A stretch of 64,000 bases of DNA from Paenibacillus sp. RC67 (GCF_030020805.1 NZ_CP125098.1:910001-974000); one strand, 5' to 3'. Shown: positions 52,594 to 61,969, counted from the stretch's first letter. A program made the numbers and translations. Notes: generated from the letters alone by a model not told the origin.

Positions 52594-53229
52594 ATGAGTT
52601 TAGAAGGATTGAAGATAGAATCATTCTCCCTCGGACCACTTGGCACGAACGCTTATTTGCTGTCGAGACCGGAGGAGGGCAAGGGGATCGTTATTGACCC
52701 TGGCATGAATCCTAAGCCGCTGCTCAAGCGAATCGAAGGCTTGCAGATCGAGGCTATTTTACTAACACATGCCCATTTCGATCATATCGGCGGGGTGGAT
52801 GAAATCCGCAAGCTGAAAGGATGCCCGGTCTATCTGCACGATGCTGAAGCGGATTGGTTAACCAATCCGAAGAGCAACGGCTCCTCGAGATGGCCCGAGC
52901 TTGGAGGCCCGATTGTCACGGAACCTGCAGAGTATGCTCTGGATGAAGGACAGGTGCTGAAGCTGCTGGGGCTCGACATCAAAGTCATGCATACTCCCGG
53001 TCATTCGCCGGGCAGTGTGAGCTTCCTGATCGGTCCTTATTTGTTCGGAGGCGACGTGCTGTTCAGGCTGTCTGTGGGCCGCACCGATCTATTTGGCGGC
53101 AGATCAGAGGCTCTGATGGATTCCATTCATCTGAAGCTGTTCGAGCTGCCGGATGAGACCGTTGTTTACCCTGGTCATGGCGTTAAAACGACCATTGGCT
53201 ATGAGAAGGAAAATAATCCTTACGTATAA
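52594..53229 (+). CDS. MBL-fold hydrolase, YqgX/glyoxalase II-like
   Basis: A 211-aa metallo-beta-lactamase-fold hydrolase. The zinc motif THAHFDH is at residues 58-64, with further ligands HTPGHSPGS (His near 135), GGDVLF (Asp near 154) and YPGHG (His near 197). This is the compact YqgX-type layout, similar to bacillithiol-related or glyoxalase II hydrolases. AGGTGGAGTGA precedes the ATG. It is cotranscribed with the thioredoxin-like gene, which hints at thiol metabolism. Confidence 0.88.
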   Translation: MSLEGLKIESFSLGPLGTNAYLLSRPEEGKGIVIDPGMNPKPLLKRIEGLQIEAILLTHAHFDHIGGVDEIRKLKGCPVYLHDAEADWLTNPKSNGSSRWPELGGPIVTEPAEYALDEGQVLKLLGLDIKVMHTPGHSPGSVSFLIGPYLFGGDVLFRLSVGRTDLFGGRSEALMDSIHLKLFELPDETVVYPGHGVKTTIGYEKENNPYV

Positions 53230-53237
53230 CCGGAATG

Positions 53238-53284
53238 AAAGCTCCTCAGTTATTGCCGTTCATGGCGATAGCCGAGGAGCTTTT
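53238..53284 (+). terminator. Terminator after MBL gene
   Basis: AAAGCTCCTC (53238-53247) pairs with GAGGAGCTTTT (53274-53284), with an inner GCC/GGC stem. Confidence 0.85.
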
Positions 53285-53339
53285 GCATTTCCTTGAATAG
53301 AATGCTTATACAAGCAGTCTCGTTCAAGGAGGGGGAAGA

Positions 53340-54092
53340 ATGGGGGAGAAGGGGAAGTGGATTGCGGACAGAGCTGTCTTTTTATCGGCAGCCGTGTATC
53401 AAGCAGTAGAACAGTACAAAAATAATGGACGATGTATAACGCCAAAAGGATTTCGGCTATCCAAGGTGCTGGGGAGCAAACAAAATCCGTACGCAGGAAT
53501 GATTCTGCAGTCCAAGACGATGGTAATCATTGTGTTCAGGGGCACAGAAACAATCGGGGAATTGCTGGCCGATACCGATATGGCTCAAGTTCGTTTTCCT
53601 TATGCAGCCGCTGGGGGTTATGTCCACCGCGGGTTTGCCAAGCTGTACGGACGTAAGATCAGAGATCAAGTCATGAATGAGCTACGCGGACTCTCTGCGA
53701 GTAAGCAGATTTGGATAACGGGTCATAGTCTGGGTGGGGCCGTCGCTACGCTGTGTACACTGGACATAGCAGTGAACACCAGCTTTAACAATCCGCTGTT
53801 GATGACCTTCGGTTCACCCAAAGTAGGGAATGGCAAGTTCACAGCTGCGTTCTCTCGCAAAATTCGCAGATCTGTACGCGTCGTCAACAGCTCCGACCTG
53901 GTTCCTGTTCTTCCCCCTTCTCTTAAAGGTGCGGAATACAGTCATGTTAAAGGTCTTTATCGAATCCGGTTCAGCCGTTCTACGATTATGAGCAACCATA
54001 CGATCCGTAATTATTACGATGTTCTGGCAGGTGCCGCTCCTACCTACAGCGCCAGCTTGAAAAAACAAAGCCCGGGATTTCTCCCGGACTGA
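53340..54092 (+). CDS. Class 3 lipase-like alpha/beta hydrolase
   Basis: A 250-aa hydrolase. The nucleophile elbow GHSLGGA has Ser130. Asp is probably in VVNSSDLVPVLPP (near 194) and the His near the end of the domain. The segment VIIVFRGTE (oxyanion hole, about 62-70) is typical of class 3 lipases (triacylglycerol lipase family). There is no signal peptide, so it is probably intracellular. GGAGGGGGAAG precedes the ATG. Its last codons contain a hairpin that serves the opposite gene as a terminator. Confidence 0.88.
   Translation: MGEKGKWIADRAVFLSAAVYQAVEQYKNNGRCITPKGFRLSKVLGSKQNPYAGMILQSKTMVIIVFRGTETIGELLADTDMAQVRFPYAAAGGYVHRGFAKLYGRKIRDQVMNELRGLSASKQIWITGHSLGGAVATLCTLDIAVNTSFNNPLLMTFGSPKVGNGKFTAAFSRKIRRSVRVVNSSDLVPVLPPSLKGAEYSHVKGLYRIRFSRSTIMSNHTIRNYYDVLAGAAPTYSASLKKQSPGFLPD
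54064..54088 (-). terminator. Terminator of AraC-type gene located inside the lipase coding end
   Basis: CCGGGA (54072-54077) and TCCCGG (54082-54087) form a stem. Leftward it is followed by CTTTGTTTTT, a good U-tract, whereas rightward no T-run follows. It therefore ends the leftward Cache-AraC transcript within the last codons of the lipase gene. Confidence 0.7.
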
Positions 54093-54093
54093 A

Positions 54094-56409
54094 TTAATGG
54101 CCACGTTTGCGGAAGGACTCACGATATTGCCCTGGCGTGATCCCTTCCAATTTTCTAAACGAGCGGATAAAGTTTTGAGAGTTCATATACCGCAGCTTCT
54201 CGGACATGTCCTTGATCGTCATATCTGTTTCCGTTAACCACTTCTTAGCCATGTTGAATCGGTAGGCAGACAAATAATCACTGAACGTGGTATGAGTCTC
54301 TTTGCGGAAAATACCGCTCAAATAGTTGGCGTTATAGTGGAGCTGCGATGCGCATTCTTCAATAGTAAGATCGGTATCATAATGCTTATGAATCATATCG
54401 ATAATTTTCTCTGAAATACTATGGTATTGAGAGTTTTGCCGGTCACGATAAATCCCGATTAGCGGTGAAATGACGCGTGTCCAGAACCAATCTTCTATTT
54501 CAGTCGTCATTTGCAATCGATTCAATTCCTCGTACAAGGACACATCCCCATGCTTTAATTGATTTAAGGTTACGCCGGATTCCTGCATGGCCACCATCAG
54601 ACTGGTAAATAGGCGAACCATTGATATTTGATACTCCTGAGGCGTCATTTCATGCTTGAAAATCGTATGCATAAACTGGTTTAAATAAAGCTTGGCATTA
54701 TCCTCGTCCGCAAGGAGGATCGCATCGAGAAGATCGCTTTCCGTTAAGAACGGGTAATCCAAATTCAATTGGTGCTTGCCTTCGTTGATGTTAGCGTATG
54801 AAATGATGACTTGACCGCCTAGGTGGAGGCGCTGTTTCAATGCTTCCAAGCCTTCGCGGTAGGCTACGGACGCTTTTTTCGGGTCATCGAACGGGAGGCT
54901 GATCCCAATACTGATTTCAAGACCGAGCACACGCTGCACCGTTTGTTGAATCGACTCCGTTAACGAATACATGATGCCGTTGAACTCCTCCAACGATTGG
55001 TTCTTACTCCCAATCATCGTTACCTGCGTCTGCTCGATAAATACGGGTGGAAGACGGACGTCTGAAGGAATGAGCTCCTCAACGATATTATTAATGGCGA
55101 ACAAGAGAAGCTCTATGTCTTCCTTGCCGTATCGTGTGTGCTCCAAGGTGTCGATTTGCAGCGTAATGACCGTGAATGCTTGCCATTCACTCAGTCTTTC
55201 ACTAAATCCGAATTGCTCCATTTTCTCCGATAGTTCATTTCGGCGTACTTTGCCTTGGAACATTTTAATTAGAAAATAAGTTAGCGCCTGCTGCAGATGT
55301 TGATGTGCTTCCTTCTCAAGCTGCGTTTTGGAGCGGAACAAATCTTGAACCTGATGGCTGATAATATCAAACTCATTGTTTCGCAGCTTTCCGCTGTTAG
55401 GAACCTTGCCGCCAACTTCTCTCAGAAGCCGCTCAATAGGATTGTACATTTTCCTTGAAAGAAGCCATGCGATAATGAGGAAGACCACTACAATAATCAG
55501 GCAGACGATCAATGTGTATCGACCGATTTGCTTGGAATCCTGGGTCAGACTGTCGATGGATATGATGGATAAATAAATCCAATTATTATAGCTTGACCGC
55601 AAATAGGTCGCCGTATATTTTTTATGATCCACTTCAGTTTGGAATTGTCCTGTTGGCTGCGAGAAGATGGAAGGATCTTTAATAAATTCGGTGTTAATGG
55701 CGTATTTACCAATCATCGTTGGATCGGAATGGAACAGGATACGCTCCTGATCGTCGAGAATCATGACGGTTTCGGATTCTCTCGGTGTGTAATTTAGCAT
55801 TTCGGCCAAGCTGCAGGTGGTGAGATTCGTAAACGCCAGCCCGAACTTGTCCAAATTTTGATCTGGGAGCTTCTTAACGAGACTGATGGTATAAGGGCAT
55901 GTGGCAGCGTTTGCTTTTTCCTCGCTATAAAACCAGATGCTTGGGTTCAGCACCCATGAAAAAGAATTGGGCAGAAGCATTTGATTGGCAAGCTGAAAAT
56001 GATGCAAATAGTCGCTGAACGTGTAGAAGCCGGAGTTTTTGATCATCCAGTTTTGCTTAATATTGATGATGACGACGTCTTCGACCTTGGTATAGAACGA
56101 TTGCGTGTTGCTGATTTCCTTACGCAAATCTTTATACAGCATGAAATCATTCGAAGTAAAGGGCTCGTTCAATACTTTAGCCATGACCGGCGAGTTGACC
56201 AACTGATCGAAGGCATGGTTAATAGTTCTTAGTACCTGCTCAACATTGGAATTCATCTGAGTCAGCAGTTGAATTTGTCCTCGATTGACTTGCTTTTGAA
56301 TTTCGTTGGAGGACTGCAGATTGGAAACAATGCCGATAAAAATAACGGGAAGCGTACATAAGATGCATCCGAATAAAATGAGTCTGGTGAGATAACTGAG
56401 CCTTTGCAT
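54094..56409 (-). CDS. Membrane-anchored AraC family regulator with extracellular sensor domain
   Basis: 771 aa, same design as the gene at 2251: TM1 (about 5-25), an extracellular Cache-type sensor, TM2 (about 290-312, LIVCLIIVVVFLIIAWLL), a long cytoplasmic linker, and a C-terminal AraC domain (last 100 aa, with YNANYLSGIFRKETHTTFSDYL and RYMNSQNFIRSFRKLEGITPGQYR). GGAGGG lies 6 nt before the ATG at 56409. It is divergent from the tandem SBP/permease locus and is probably its activator. Confidence 0.88.
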   Translation of the reverse strand: MQRLSYLTRLILFGCILCTLPVIFIGIVSNLQSSNEIQKQVNRGQIQLLTQMNSNVEQVLRTINHAFDQLVNSPVMAKVLNEPFTSNDFMLYKDLRKEISNTQSFYTKVEDVVIINIKQNWMIKNSGFYTFSDYLHHFQLANQMLLPNSFSWVLNPSIWFYSEEKANAATCPYTISLVKKLPDQNLDKFGLAFTNLTTCSLAEMLNYTPRESETVMILDDQERILFHSDPTMIGKYAINTEFIKDPSIFSQPTGQFQTEVDHKKYTATYLRSSYNNWIYLSIISIDSLTQDSKQIGRYTLIVCLIIVVVFLIIAWLLSRKMYNPIERLLREVGGKVPNSGKLRNNEFDIISHQVQDLFRSKTQLEKEAHQHLQQALTYFLIKMFQGKVRRNELSEKMEQFGFSERLSEWQAFTVITLQIDTLEHTRYGKEDIELLLFAINNIVEELIPSDVRLPPVFIEQTQVTMIGSKNQSLEEFNGIMYSLTESIQQTVQRVLGLEISIGISLPFDDPKKASVAYREGLEALKQRLHLGGQVIISYANINEGKHQLNLDYPFLTESDLLDAILLADEDNAKLYLNQFMHTIFKHEMTPQEYQISMVRLFTSLMVAMQESGVTLNQLKHGDVSLYEELNRLQMTTEIEDWFWTRVISPLIGIYRDRQNSQYHSISEKIIDMIHKHYDTDLTIEECASQLHYNANYLSGIFRKETHTTFSDYLSAYRFNMAKKWLTETDMTIKDMSEKLRYMNSQNFIRSFRKLEGITPGQYRESFRKRGH

Positions 56410-56537
56410 CCTGTACCCTCCTGCTTTCGACATGGTTAGACGATTCTATCTTACCAATGGAACTCAATTGGAGCAATGATTTCATACAAATCGGCATTCG
56501 TGTATAATGAAACCAAGATGAATTCTAGGAGGATTGC

Positions 56538-58064
56538 ATGATCGAACGTATGAAAGTCACAGGAAAAAAGGTGCTTCCGATTGTAATCGCTTTCCTCTTG
56601 TTTGTTTTCCTATTAAGCGGCTGTGAGCGTCCGTATCCTCCGCAGAGCAATCAGGGCATAAGCTCCAAGCCTATCGGAATCATGGTTCCATTGCACCAGA
56701 ATCAGGCTCCTCCGCAGGACATCCTTCGTGCAGTAGAGCAAGCCGCAGGGGCTAAGCTCGAAATCGACTGGATTCCTAATGATAATTACAGAGAAAAAAT
56801 GATCAATGCGCTGCAAACCAATTCTTTAAAGCAGGTGACCTACGTCAATCAATCGGACTTTGTATTTGTCAAAAATGCGATACGTTCCGGGATGTTCTGG
56901 GAAATTGGCCCCTATTTGCAGTTTTATCCGAACTTGAAAACACTGAATAAATCCATATTGAACGAATCAAGCGTTCAGGGCAAAATATATGCTTTATATG
57001 CGGAAAGGCCTGCCTCGCGTCAAGGGGTCATTTTGCGGAAAGACTGGCTGGATCGGCTGCATCTCAAGGAACCGACCACAACCGAAGAGCTGTTTCAGGT
57101 TTTGAAGCAGTTTACTAATAATGATCCTGATGGGAACGGCGTTAAAGACACGATCGGGATCGCAGATCGCGGGGATTTGACTTACGGTGCATTCAAAACA
57201 CTAAGCTCCTATTTCGGAACACCAAATAATTGGGGAATACAAGATGGAGCGCTCGTTCCCGAGTTTAAGACTAAAGAATATTTAGATACGATGAATTTCA
57301 TGAAAAGGCTCGTAAGCGAAAATATGATGAATAAAGATTTTGCCGTTACTAGCAAGCAGATTCAAAGATATATGCTGATCAACGGGAAAGCGGGAGGCTA
57401 TATAGGAAGCATGGCTGACGCTCCGCGGCTGCAGAATGAACTGAGAAAGTTCGATCCCAAAGCCGAGCTGACCTTAGTGAACAGGATTCGCGGTCCGAAG
57501 GGGGAAGGCGTATGGTCTAATCCAGGCTTCAGCGGAGTGTTCCTATTCTCGAAGAAAGCGATTAAAAATGAGGAGGAACTCCGTAACATTTTGGCATTTT
57601 TCGACCGGAGCATGGGACCAGATGTCAGCAATCTGCTGCAGTATGGTATCGAAGGTAAGCATTATGAACTAGTTGAAGGTCAAGTCTCGATTACAGCGGC
57701 AATGAATCAGCTTCGTGACACGGATGTGCTGCCTTTAACTTCCCTCGTTATTGCGGGCATGAACAACCCGAATATGATGAAGGTGAAGGAAGAAGAGGAC
57801 CCATTAGTTCTTAAGGCCAATCAGTTGACTAAGGATAATGATCAAATTTTGATCCGTGATGCAACCGAAGGCTTATCTTCACAGGCCTATGATCTCATGG
57901 CAGCGAGCTTATCGGATATTGTGATGGACGCTACGTTCAATTATATTCTTGGCAAAATCGATCTCGCCGCTTTCCAGAATGAGATTCGTACATGGGAGAG
58001 TCGAGGCGGAGCGGATATTATTAAAGAGTACAACGAAGCCTACCAAAAAAAGAACAACCAATAG
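56538..58064 (+). CDS. Substrate-binding lipoprotein, first of a tandem pair
   Basis: 508 aa. Lipobox LLSGC with lipidated Cys29. The body is clearly paralogous to the next SBP: both contain a FKTLSSYFGTPN block, LVPEF and VTSK, followed by GKAG-YIGSM. It belongs to the large sugar SBPs of Bacillales. AGGAGG lies 4-5 nt before the ATG. A repeat remnant and a terminator separate it from the second SBP gene, so it may be expressed on its own. It could bind another ligand or act as the sensor partner of the divergent regulator. Confidence 0.88.
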   Translation: MIERMKVTGKKVLPIVIAFLLFVFLLSGCERPYPPQSNQGISSKPIGIMVPLHQNQAPPQDILRAVEQAAGAKLEIDWIPNDNYREKMINALQTNSLKQVTYVNQSDFVFVKNAIRSGMFWEIGPYLQFYPNLKTLNKSILNESSVQGKIYALYAERPASRQGVILRKDWLDRLHLKEPTTTEELFQVLKQFTNNDPDGNGVKDTIGIADRGDLTYGAFKTLSSYFGTPNNWGIQDGALVPEFKTKEYLDTMNFMKRLVSENMMNKDFAVTSKQIQRYMLINGKAGGYIGSMADAPRLQNELRKFDPKAELTLVNRIRGPKGEGVWSNPGFSGVFLFSKKAIKNEEELRNILAFFDRSMGPDVSNLLQYGIEGKHYELVEGQVSITAAMNQLRDTDVLPLTSLVIAGMNNPNMMKVKEEEDPLVLKANQLTKDNDQILIRDATEGLSSQAYDLMAASLSDIVMDATFNYILGKIDLAAFQNEIRTWESRGGADIIKEYNEAYQKKNNQ

Positions 58065-58097
58065 ATATAGAGCCGTTATCGGAGAATGCAGGCACGG

Positions 58098-58169
58098 TCA
58101 GACTGTTGGGGATACCCCACCGGAGTGCCACGTACAAATCTGAATCTTCACAGGATTCTCAATAGACCC
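58098..58169 (-). repeat. Dispersed palindromic element, one-ended copy (copy 5)
   Basis: Contains GGGGATACCCCACCGGAGTG, then AAATCTGAA and the terminal repeat CACAGGATTCTCAATAGACC. The other half of the element is missing. It starts about 34 nt after the SBP stop. Confidence 0.65.
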
Positions 58170-58197
58170 ACCGTCATCAGAGGATGACGGTTTTTTT
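58170..58197 (+). terminator. Terminator after first SBP and repeat copy 5
   Basis: ACCGTCATC (58170-58178) pairs with GATGACGGT (58183-58191) around AGAG, followed by a run of T. Confidence 0.9.
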
Positions 58198-58438
58198 GTC
58201 GTTGATTCGATATATTCCGCGCGCGGAAAGAGGCGAATTACACTCGATATGCTAATCTTTCAGCCATATTATCGGATGTGCAGATTTTAACCTGCAAAAT
58301 CGAAATCTCCCAAAGCCTTGATATGACGGGGATTTCACGCTGTGTGTGATTCAATGATTGTAGTTGTAATGAAGGTTATCGTTATATGATTAGCCCAGCA
58401 ACGAAAAACATATAAACAATAAACGGAGGTCGAAACAT
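58198..58438. other. Leader region of second SBP gene
   Basis: 241 nt. It has a perfect 14-bp GC-rich palindrome TTCCGCGCGCGGAA (58215-58228) and AT-rich sequence with a possible promoter (TTGTAG, about 18-nt spacer, TTATAT) near 58350-58380. No other feature recognised. Confidence 0.4.
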
Positions 58439-59974
58439 TTGAAGATGAATCCGAAGTATGCGAAAAGAACCAGCATGGTCTGCGCCGCAGTACTTGCAGC
58501 AACTACCATCTTAGCAGGTTGCAACACTGCCAAGCCGGACAATAAGCAAGCAGCTGACGCAGGACCTGCGAAAAATGAAGGACCGCTTAAAATTACGATC
58601 ATGGCGAACTTGGCAACACCTGAAGTACCCTCTGACAAATTAAAGAAGATTCTGGAAGAGAAAACAAACAGCCAAATTGAATTCCAATGGGTTCCTGACG
58701 GTTCTTATGATGAGAAGTTCCAAGCCGCGTTTGCAACCGGTTCCCTGCCGCAAGCAGCTTACCTGAAAAACCAGTCCTCCTTCGTACTGCTTCGTGATGC
58801 AATCAAGAACGGCCAGTTCTGGGAAATCGGACCTTACTTGAAAGATTATCCCAACCTTAGCAAATTGAATCCGGATGTATTGAAAAATACAGCGGTAGAA
58901 GGCAAAATCTACTCCTTGTATCAAGAAAGACCGATTGCACGCCAAGGTGTTATTTACCGCAAAGACTGGGCGGATAAGCTAGGCTTGCCAGAACCGAAAA
59001 CAACCGATGACATTTACAATATGCTGAAAAAATTCAAAGAAGCTGATTTCGCGGGCGGTGGTAAAACATTAGGTCTTGCAGACCGTAACGATCTGATCTA
59101 CGGTTCGTTCAAAACGTTGTCTTCCTACTTCGGCACTCCGAACGGCTGGGGCGTTGTAGACGGCAAACTGGTTCCTGAATTCACGACAAAAGGCTACATG
59201 GACACTATGAAGTTCATCAAGAAGCTTCGTGACGAAGGCTTGATCAACCAAGACTTCCCTGTAACAAGTAAAACGGACCAACAGAACATGATGTACACCG
59301 GTAAAGCAGGGATGTATATCGGTTCTATGCAAGACGTACTGACGATTCAGGATAAAACGTCCAAAAACGTTAAGGAAGCTCAATACGAGGTATTGAACCA
59401 ATTTACAAGCCCAAGCAACGCCAAGCCGACCACTTGGGGTATTCCAGGCTACGGGACTTTGGTTGTATTCCCTAAATCTGCTGTAAAAACCGAGAAAGAA
59501 CTGAAGCAAATTCTAGCTTTCTTCGATAAGTTCTTCAATCCGGAAATTGCGAATCTGCTTAAATACGGCGTAGAGGGCAGTCACTACACGTTGAAAGACG
59601 GTAAAGTACAACCTGGCGAAGACGAGAAGCTCAAAGAAAAAGAGCAAAAGCCTTACCTGACTGTAGCTTTGGCTGATACAACCAACATTCTTCCTTCCTT
59701 GTACACGCTGAAAGCACAAGAGAAAGCGGTCAACCTTTCCAATGATGCGGTTAAATTCGCTTTGCAGGATCCAACGGTACCTTTGGATTCCAAAACGTAT
59801 AACGAAAAAGGCGCTAGATTGCAAGACACGATTAAAGACGCTTCATACAAATTTATGCTGGGTAACATTGACGAAGCTGGTTTCCAAGCAGCCATCAAAA
59901 AATGGCAGGATGACGGCGGTGCCAAAATCATTGAAGAATACAATGCATCCTACAAAGCAAGCGGCGGTAAATAA
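58439..59974 (+). CDS. Substrate-binding lipoprotein, second of a tandem pair
   Basis: 511 aa. Lipobox ILAGC with Cys28 lipidated. Paralogue of the SBP directly upstream, but with a different, codon-optimised look (many preferred codons), which suggests high expression. GGAGGT lies 8 nt before a TTG at 58439; the ATG at 58445 would be 14 nt away. It is first in an operon with two permeases, after a hairpin in the gap. It delivers a saccharide to the LplB/LplC-type permeases. Confidence 0.9.
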   Translation: MKMNPKYAKRTSMVCAAVLAATTILAGCNTAKPDNKQAADAGPAKNEGPLKITIMANLATPEVPSDKLKKILEEKTNSQIEFQWVPDGSYDEKFQAAFATGSLPQAAYLKNQSSFVLLRDAIKNGQFWEIGPYLKDYPNLSKLNPDVLKNTAVEGKIYSLYQERPIARQGVIYRKDWADKLGLPEPKTTDDIYNMLKKFKEADFAGGGKTLGLADRNDLIYGSFKTLSSYFGTPNGWGVVDGKLVPEFTTKGYMDTMKFIKKLRDEGLINQDFPVTSKTDQQNMMYTGKAGMYIGSMQDVLTIQDKTSKNVKEAQYEVLNQFTSPSNAKPTTWGIPGYGTLVVFPKSAVKTEKELKQILAFFDKFFNPEIANLLKYGVEGSHYTLKDGKVQPGEDEKLKEKEQKPYLTVALADTTNILPSLYTLKAQEKAVNLSNDAVKFALQDPTVPLDSKTYNEKGARLQDTIKDASYKFMLGNIDEAGFQAAIKKWQDDGGAKIIEEYNASYKASGGK

Positions 59975-59986
59975 TAAAGGGTAACC

Positions 59987-60023
59987 AGAGAAGGGCCTCC
60001 TGAACATTCAGGAGCCTCTCTCC
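59987..60023 (+). other. Intercistronic hairpin between SBP and permease genes
   Basis: GGCCTCCTGAA pairs with TTCAGGAGCC with one bulge, flanked by AGAG/CTCT. No T-run follows. It has the same position and type as the hairpin at 8927-8953, so it is probably an mRNA-processing or stability element that sets the SBP:permease ratio. Confidence 0.6.
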
Positions 60024-60081
60024 CTCATTACAGCACCCCAGGATTCCGCTGATCTTACGGAAAGAAAGGAAGTTATTCACT

Positions 60082-61035
60082 ATGAGCAATACTGTCGCTC
60101 GACCTAAAGTGATGGAGGCTCCCAAATCCAATAGCGATCTAATGAAAAGACTTGTCCGGAACCGCTATATGTATTTTATGATTCTTCCAGGCTTGATCTT
60201 TTTCGGCATTTTTAAATATTTGCCCATGTATGGATTAATCATTTCTTTCCAAGATTACATGCCTTACAAAGGGATTCTGGGAAGCGAATGGGTGGGGTTA
60301 AAGCATTTTGAGAAGCTATTTACTGACGGTGAGTTCTGGAACATCTTCAAGAATACGTTATTGCTGTTTTTATACAATATTCTCTTTTATTTTCCGGTAC
60401 CTATCCTTTTGGCGGTCATGTTGAACGAGGTGGCTAGCCAGTTTTTCAAACGGTTAGTCCAAACGATTGTGTACATTCCCCACTTTTTATCCTGGGTTAT
60501 TATCGTCTCCATTACCTACGTCATGCTAACGATGGACGGCGGGATTATTAACGAATTGCTAGTTTTCTTCGGGTTTGCAAAGGTCAACTTCCTGTTGGAT
60601 TCCGTATGGTTTCATCCGATGTATATTGCCCAGGTTATCTGGAGAGAAGCGGGCTGGGGAACGATTGTCTATCTGGCTGCTATTGCATCCATTGATCCGC
60701 AGCTTTATGAGGCAGCAAGAATGGACGGGGCTGGCCGATTCAAACAAATTTGGCATATTACGCTTCCATCGATTCGGAGTGTAATTATCGTTCTGTTAAT
60801 TCTTAGAATAGGCAACGTTCTCGATCTCAGTTTCGAACACGTGTACTTACTGCTCAACTCTATGAACCGTCCTGTAGCGGAAATTTTGGACACTTATGTG
60901 TACACGGTGGGTCTTAAACAGGGACAATTCAGCTTCAGTACGGCAGTAGGCTTCTTCAAATCGTTTGTAGGCCTGATCCTGGTGGTGATGTCTAATAAGT
61001 TGGCTAAAAAAATCGGTGAGGAAGGCATCTACTAA
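60082..61035 (+). CDS. ABC transporter permease, LplB type
   Basis: 317 aa with six membrane helices. EAA loop EAARMDGAGRFKQIWHITLPSI. The segment KYLPMYGLIISFQDYMPYKGI is typical of LplB proteins. GAAAGGAAG precedes the ATG. It is paired with the next gene, and is homologous to the permease at 8987. No ATPase gene is present. Confidence 0.92.
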   Translation: MSNTVARPKVMEAPKSNSDLMKRLVRNRYMYFMILPGLIFFGIFKYLPMYGLIISFQDYMPYKGILGSEWVGLKHFEKLFTDGEFWNIFKNTLLLFLYNILFYFPVPILLAVMLNEVASQFFKRLVQTIVYIPHFLSWVIIVSITYVMLTMDGGIINELLVFFGFAKVNFLLDSVWFHPMYIAQVIWREAGWGTIVYLAAIASIDPQLYEAARMDGAGRFKQIWHITLPSIRSVIIVLLILRIGNVLDLSFEHVYLLLNSMNRPVAEILDTYVYTVGLKQGQFSFSTAVGFFKSFVGLILVVMSNKLAKKIGEEGIY

Positions 61036-61065
61036 ATCAGCATTGAAGAAAAGGAGAGCATCTTC

Positions 61066-61947
61066 ATGGTACGAGATAAAACGTTTGGCGGCAGAATGTT
61101 TGATATCGGCAACATTGTTCTGCTGGCCATTATTGCGCTGATCACCTTCCTCCCGTTTTTGCACGTTGTTATGGCGTCCTTCACGACGGAAGAGGAGATG
61201 GCTAGAAAACCGTTCGTTTTGATTCCTACGGAATTTACAATGAAAGCCTATCAATATATTTTATCTACTAACGCTATCTATAAGGCATTGGGTGTTTCTA
61301 TCGGGGTTACTCTAGTAGGCACGCTGGTCAGTATGGTACTTACTTGCCTCATGGCGTACGGATTGACGCGTAGAGACTTGGATGGCCGCAGAGTGCTAAT
61401 GTTCCTGGTTGTATTCACGTTGTTGTTCAATGGGGGGCTGATTCCAACGTTCCTCGTGGTGAAGGAGCTGGGTCTGGTAGATTCCTACTGGTCACTGATT
61501 CTTCCTACAGCAGTCAATGGTTTTAACTTGATCATTATGCGAAGCTTCTTTATGAATCTTCCGGACGGAATAGAAGAGTCTGCCAAAATCGACGGCTGCA
61601 ATGACTTCGGTATTTTGTTCAGAATCGTTATTCCGTTATCCATGCCGGCTATTGCGACGATTTCCTTGTTCTATGCCGTTAACTATTGGAACACCTATTT
61701 TAATGCAATCCTTTACTTGAACGATGGTACCAAATGGCCGATTCAAGTTCTGCTGCGCCAAATCGTCATTGTGGCAAGCGCCTTCAGTGCAGATACATCC
61801 GGATTTGGTGACGATTTCGTCAAGCCGCCGGAACAAACGATCAAAATGGCCGTTATTATGGTGTCTACCATTCCGATCCTGCTCGTTTATCCATTCTTGC
61901 AAAAATATTTTGCTAAGGGCGCATTGGTCGGTTCCGTAAAAGGATAA
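61066..61947 (+). CDS. ABC transporter permease, LplC type
   Basis: 293 aa with six membrane helices and the EAA loop EESAKIDGCNDFGILFRIVIP. The C-terminus KYFAKGALVGSVKG matches that of the permease at 9965. AAGGAGAGC precedes the ATG. It is the last gene of the second carbohydrate-import operon and is followed by a strong terminator. Confidence 0.92.
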   Translation: MVRDKTFGGRMFDIGNIVLLAIIALITFLPFLHVVMASFTTEEEMARKPFVLIPTEFTMKAYQYILSTNAIYKALGVSIGVTLVGTLVSMVLTCLMAYGLTRRDLDGRRVLMFLVVFTLLFNGGLIPTFLVVKELGLVDSYWSLILPTAVNGFNLIIMRSFFMNLPDGIEESAKIDGCNDFGILFRIVIPLSMPAIATISLFYAVNYWNTYFNAILYLNDGTKWPIQVLLRQIVIVASAFSADTSGFGDDFVKPPEQTIKMAVIMVSTIPILLVYPFLQKYFAKGALVGSVKG

Positions 61948-61969
61948 GACTCTCAACCGCAGGTCAAAA

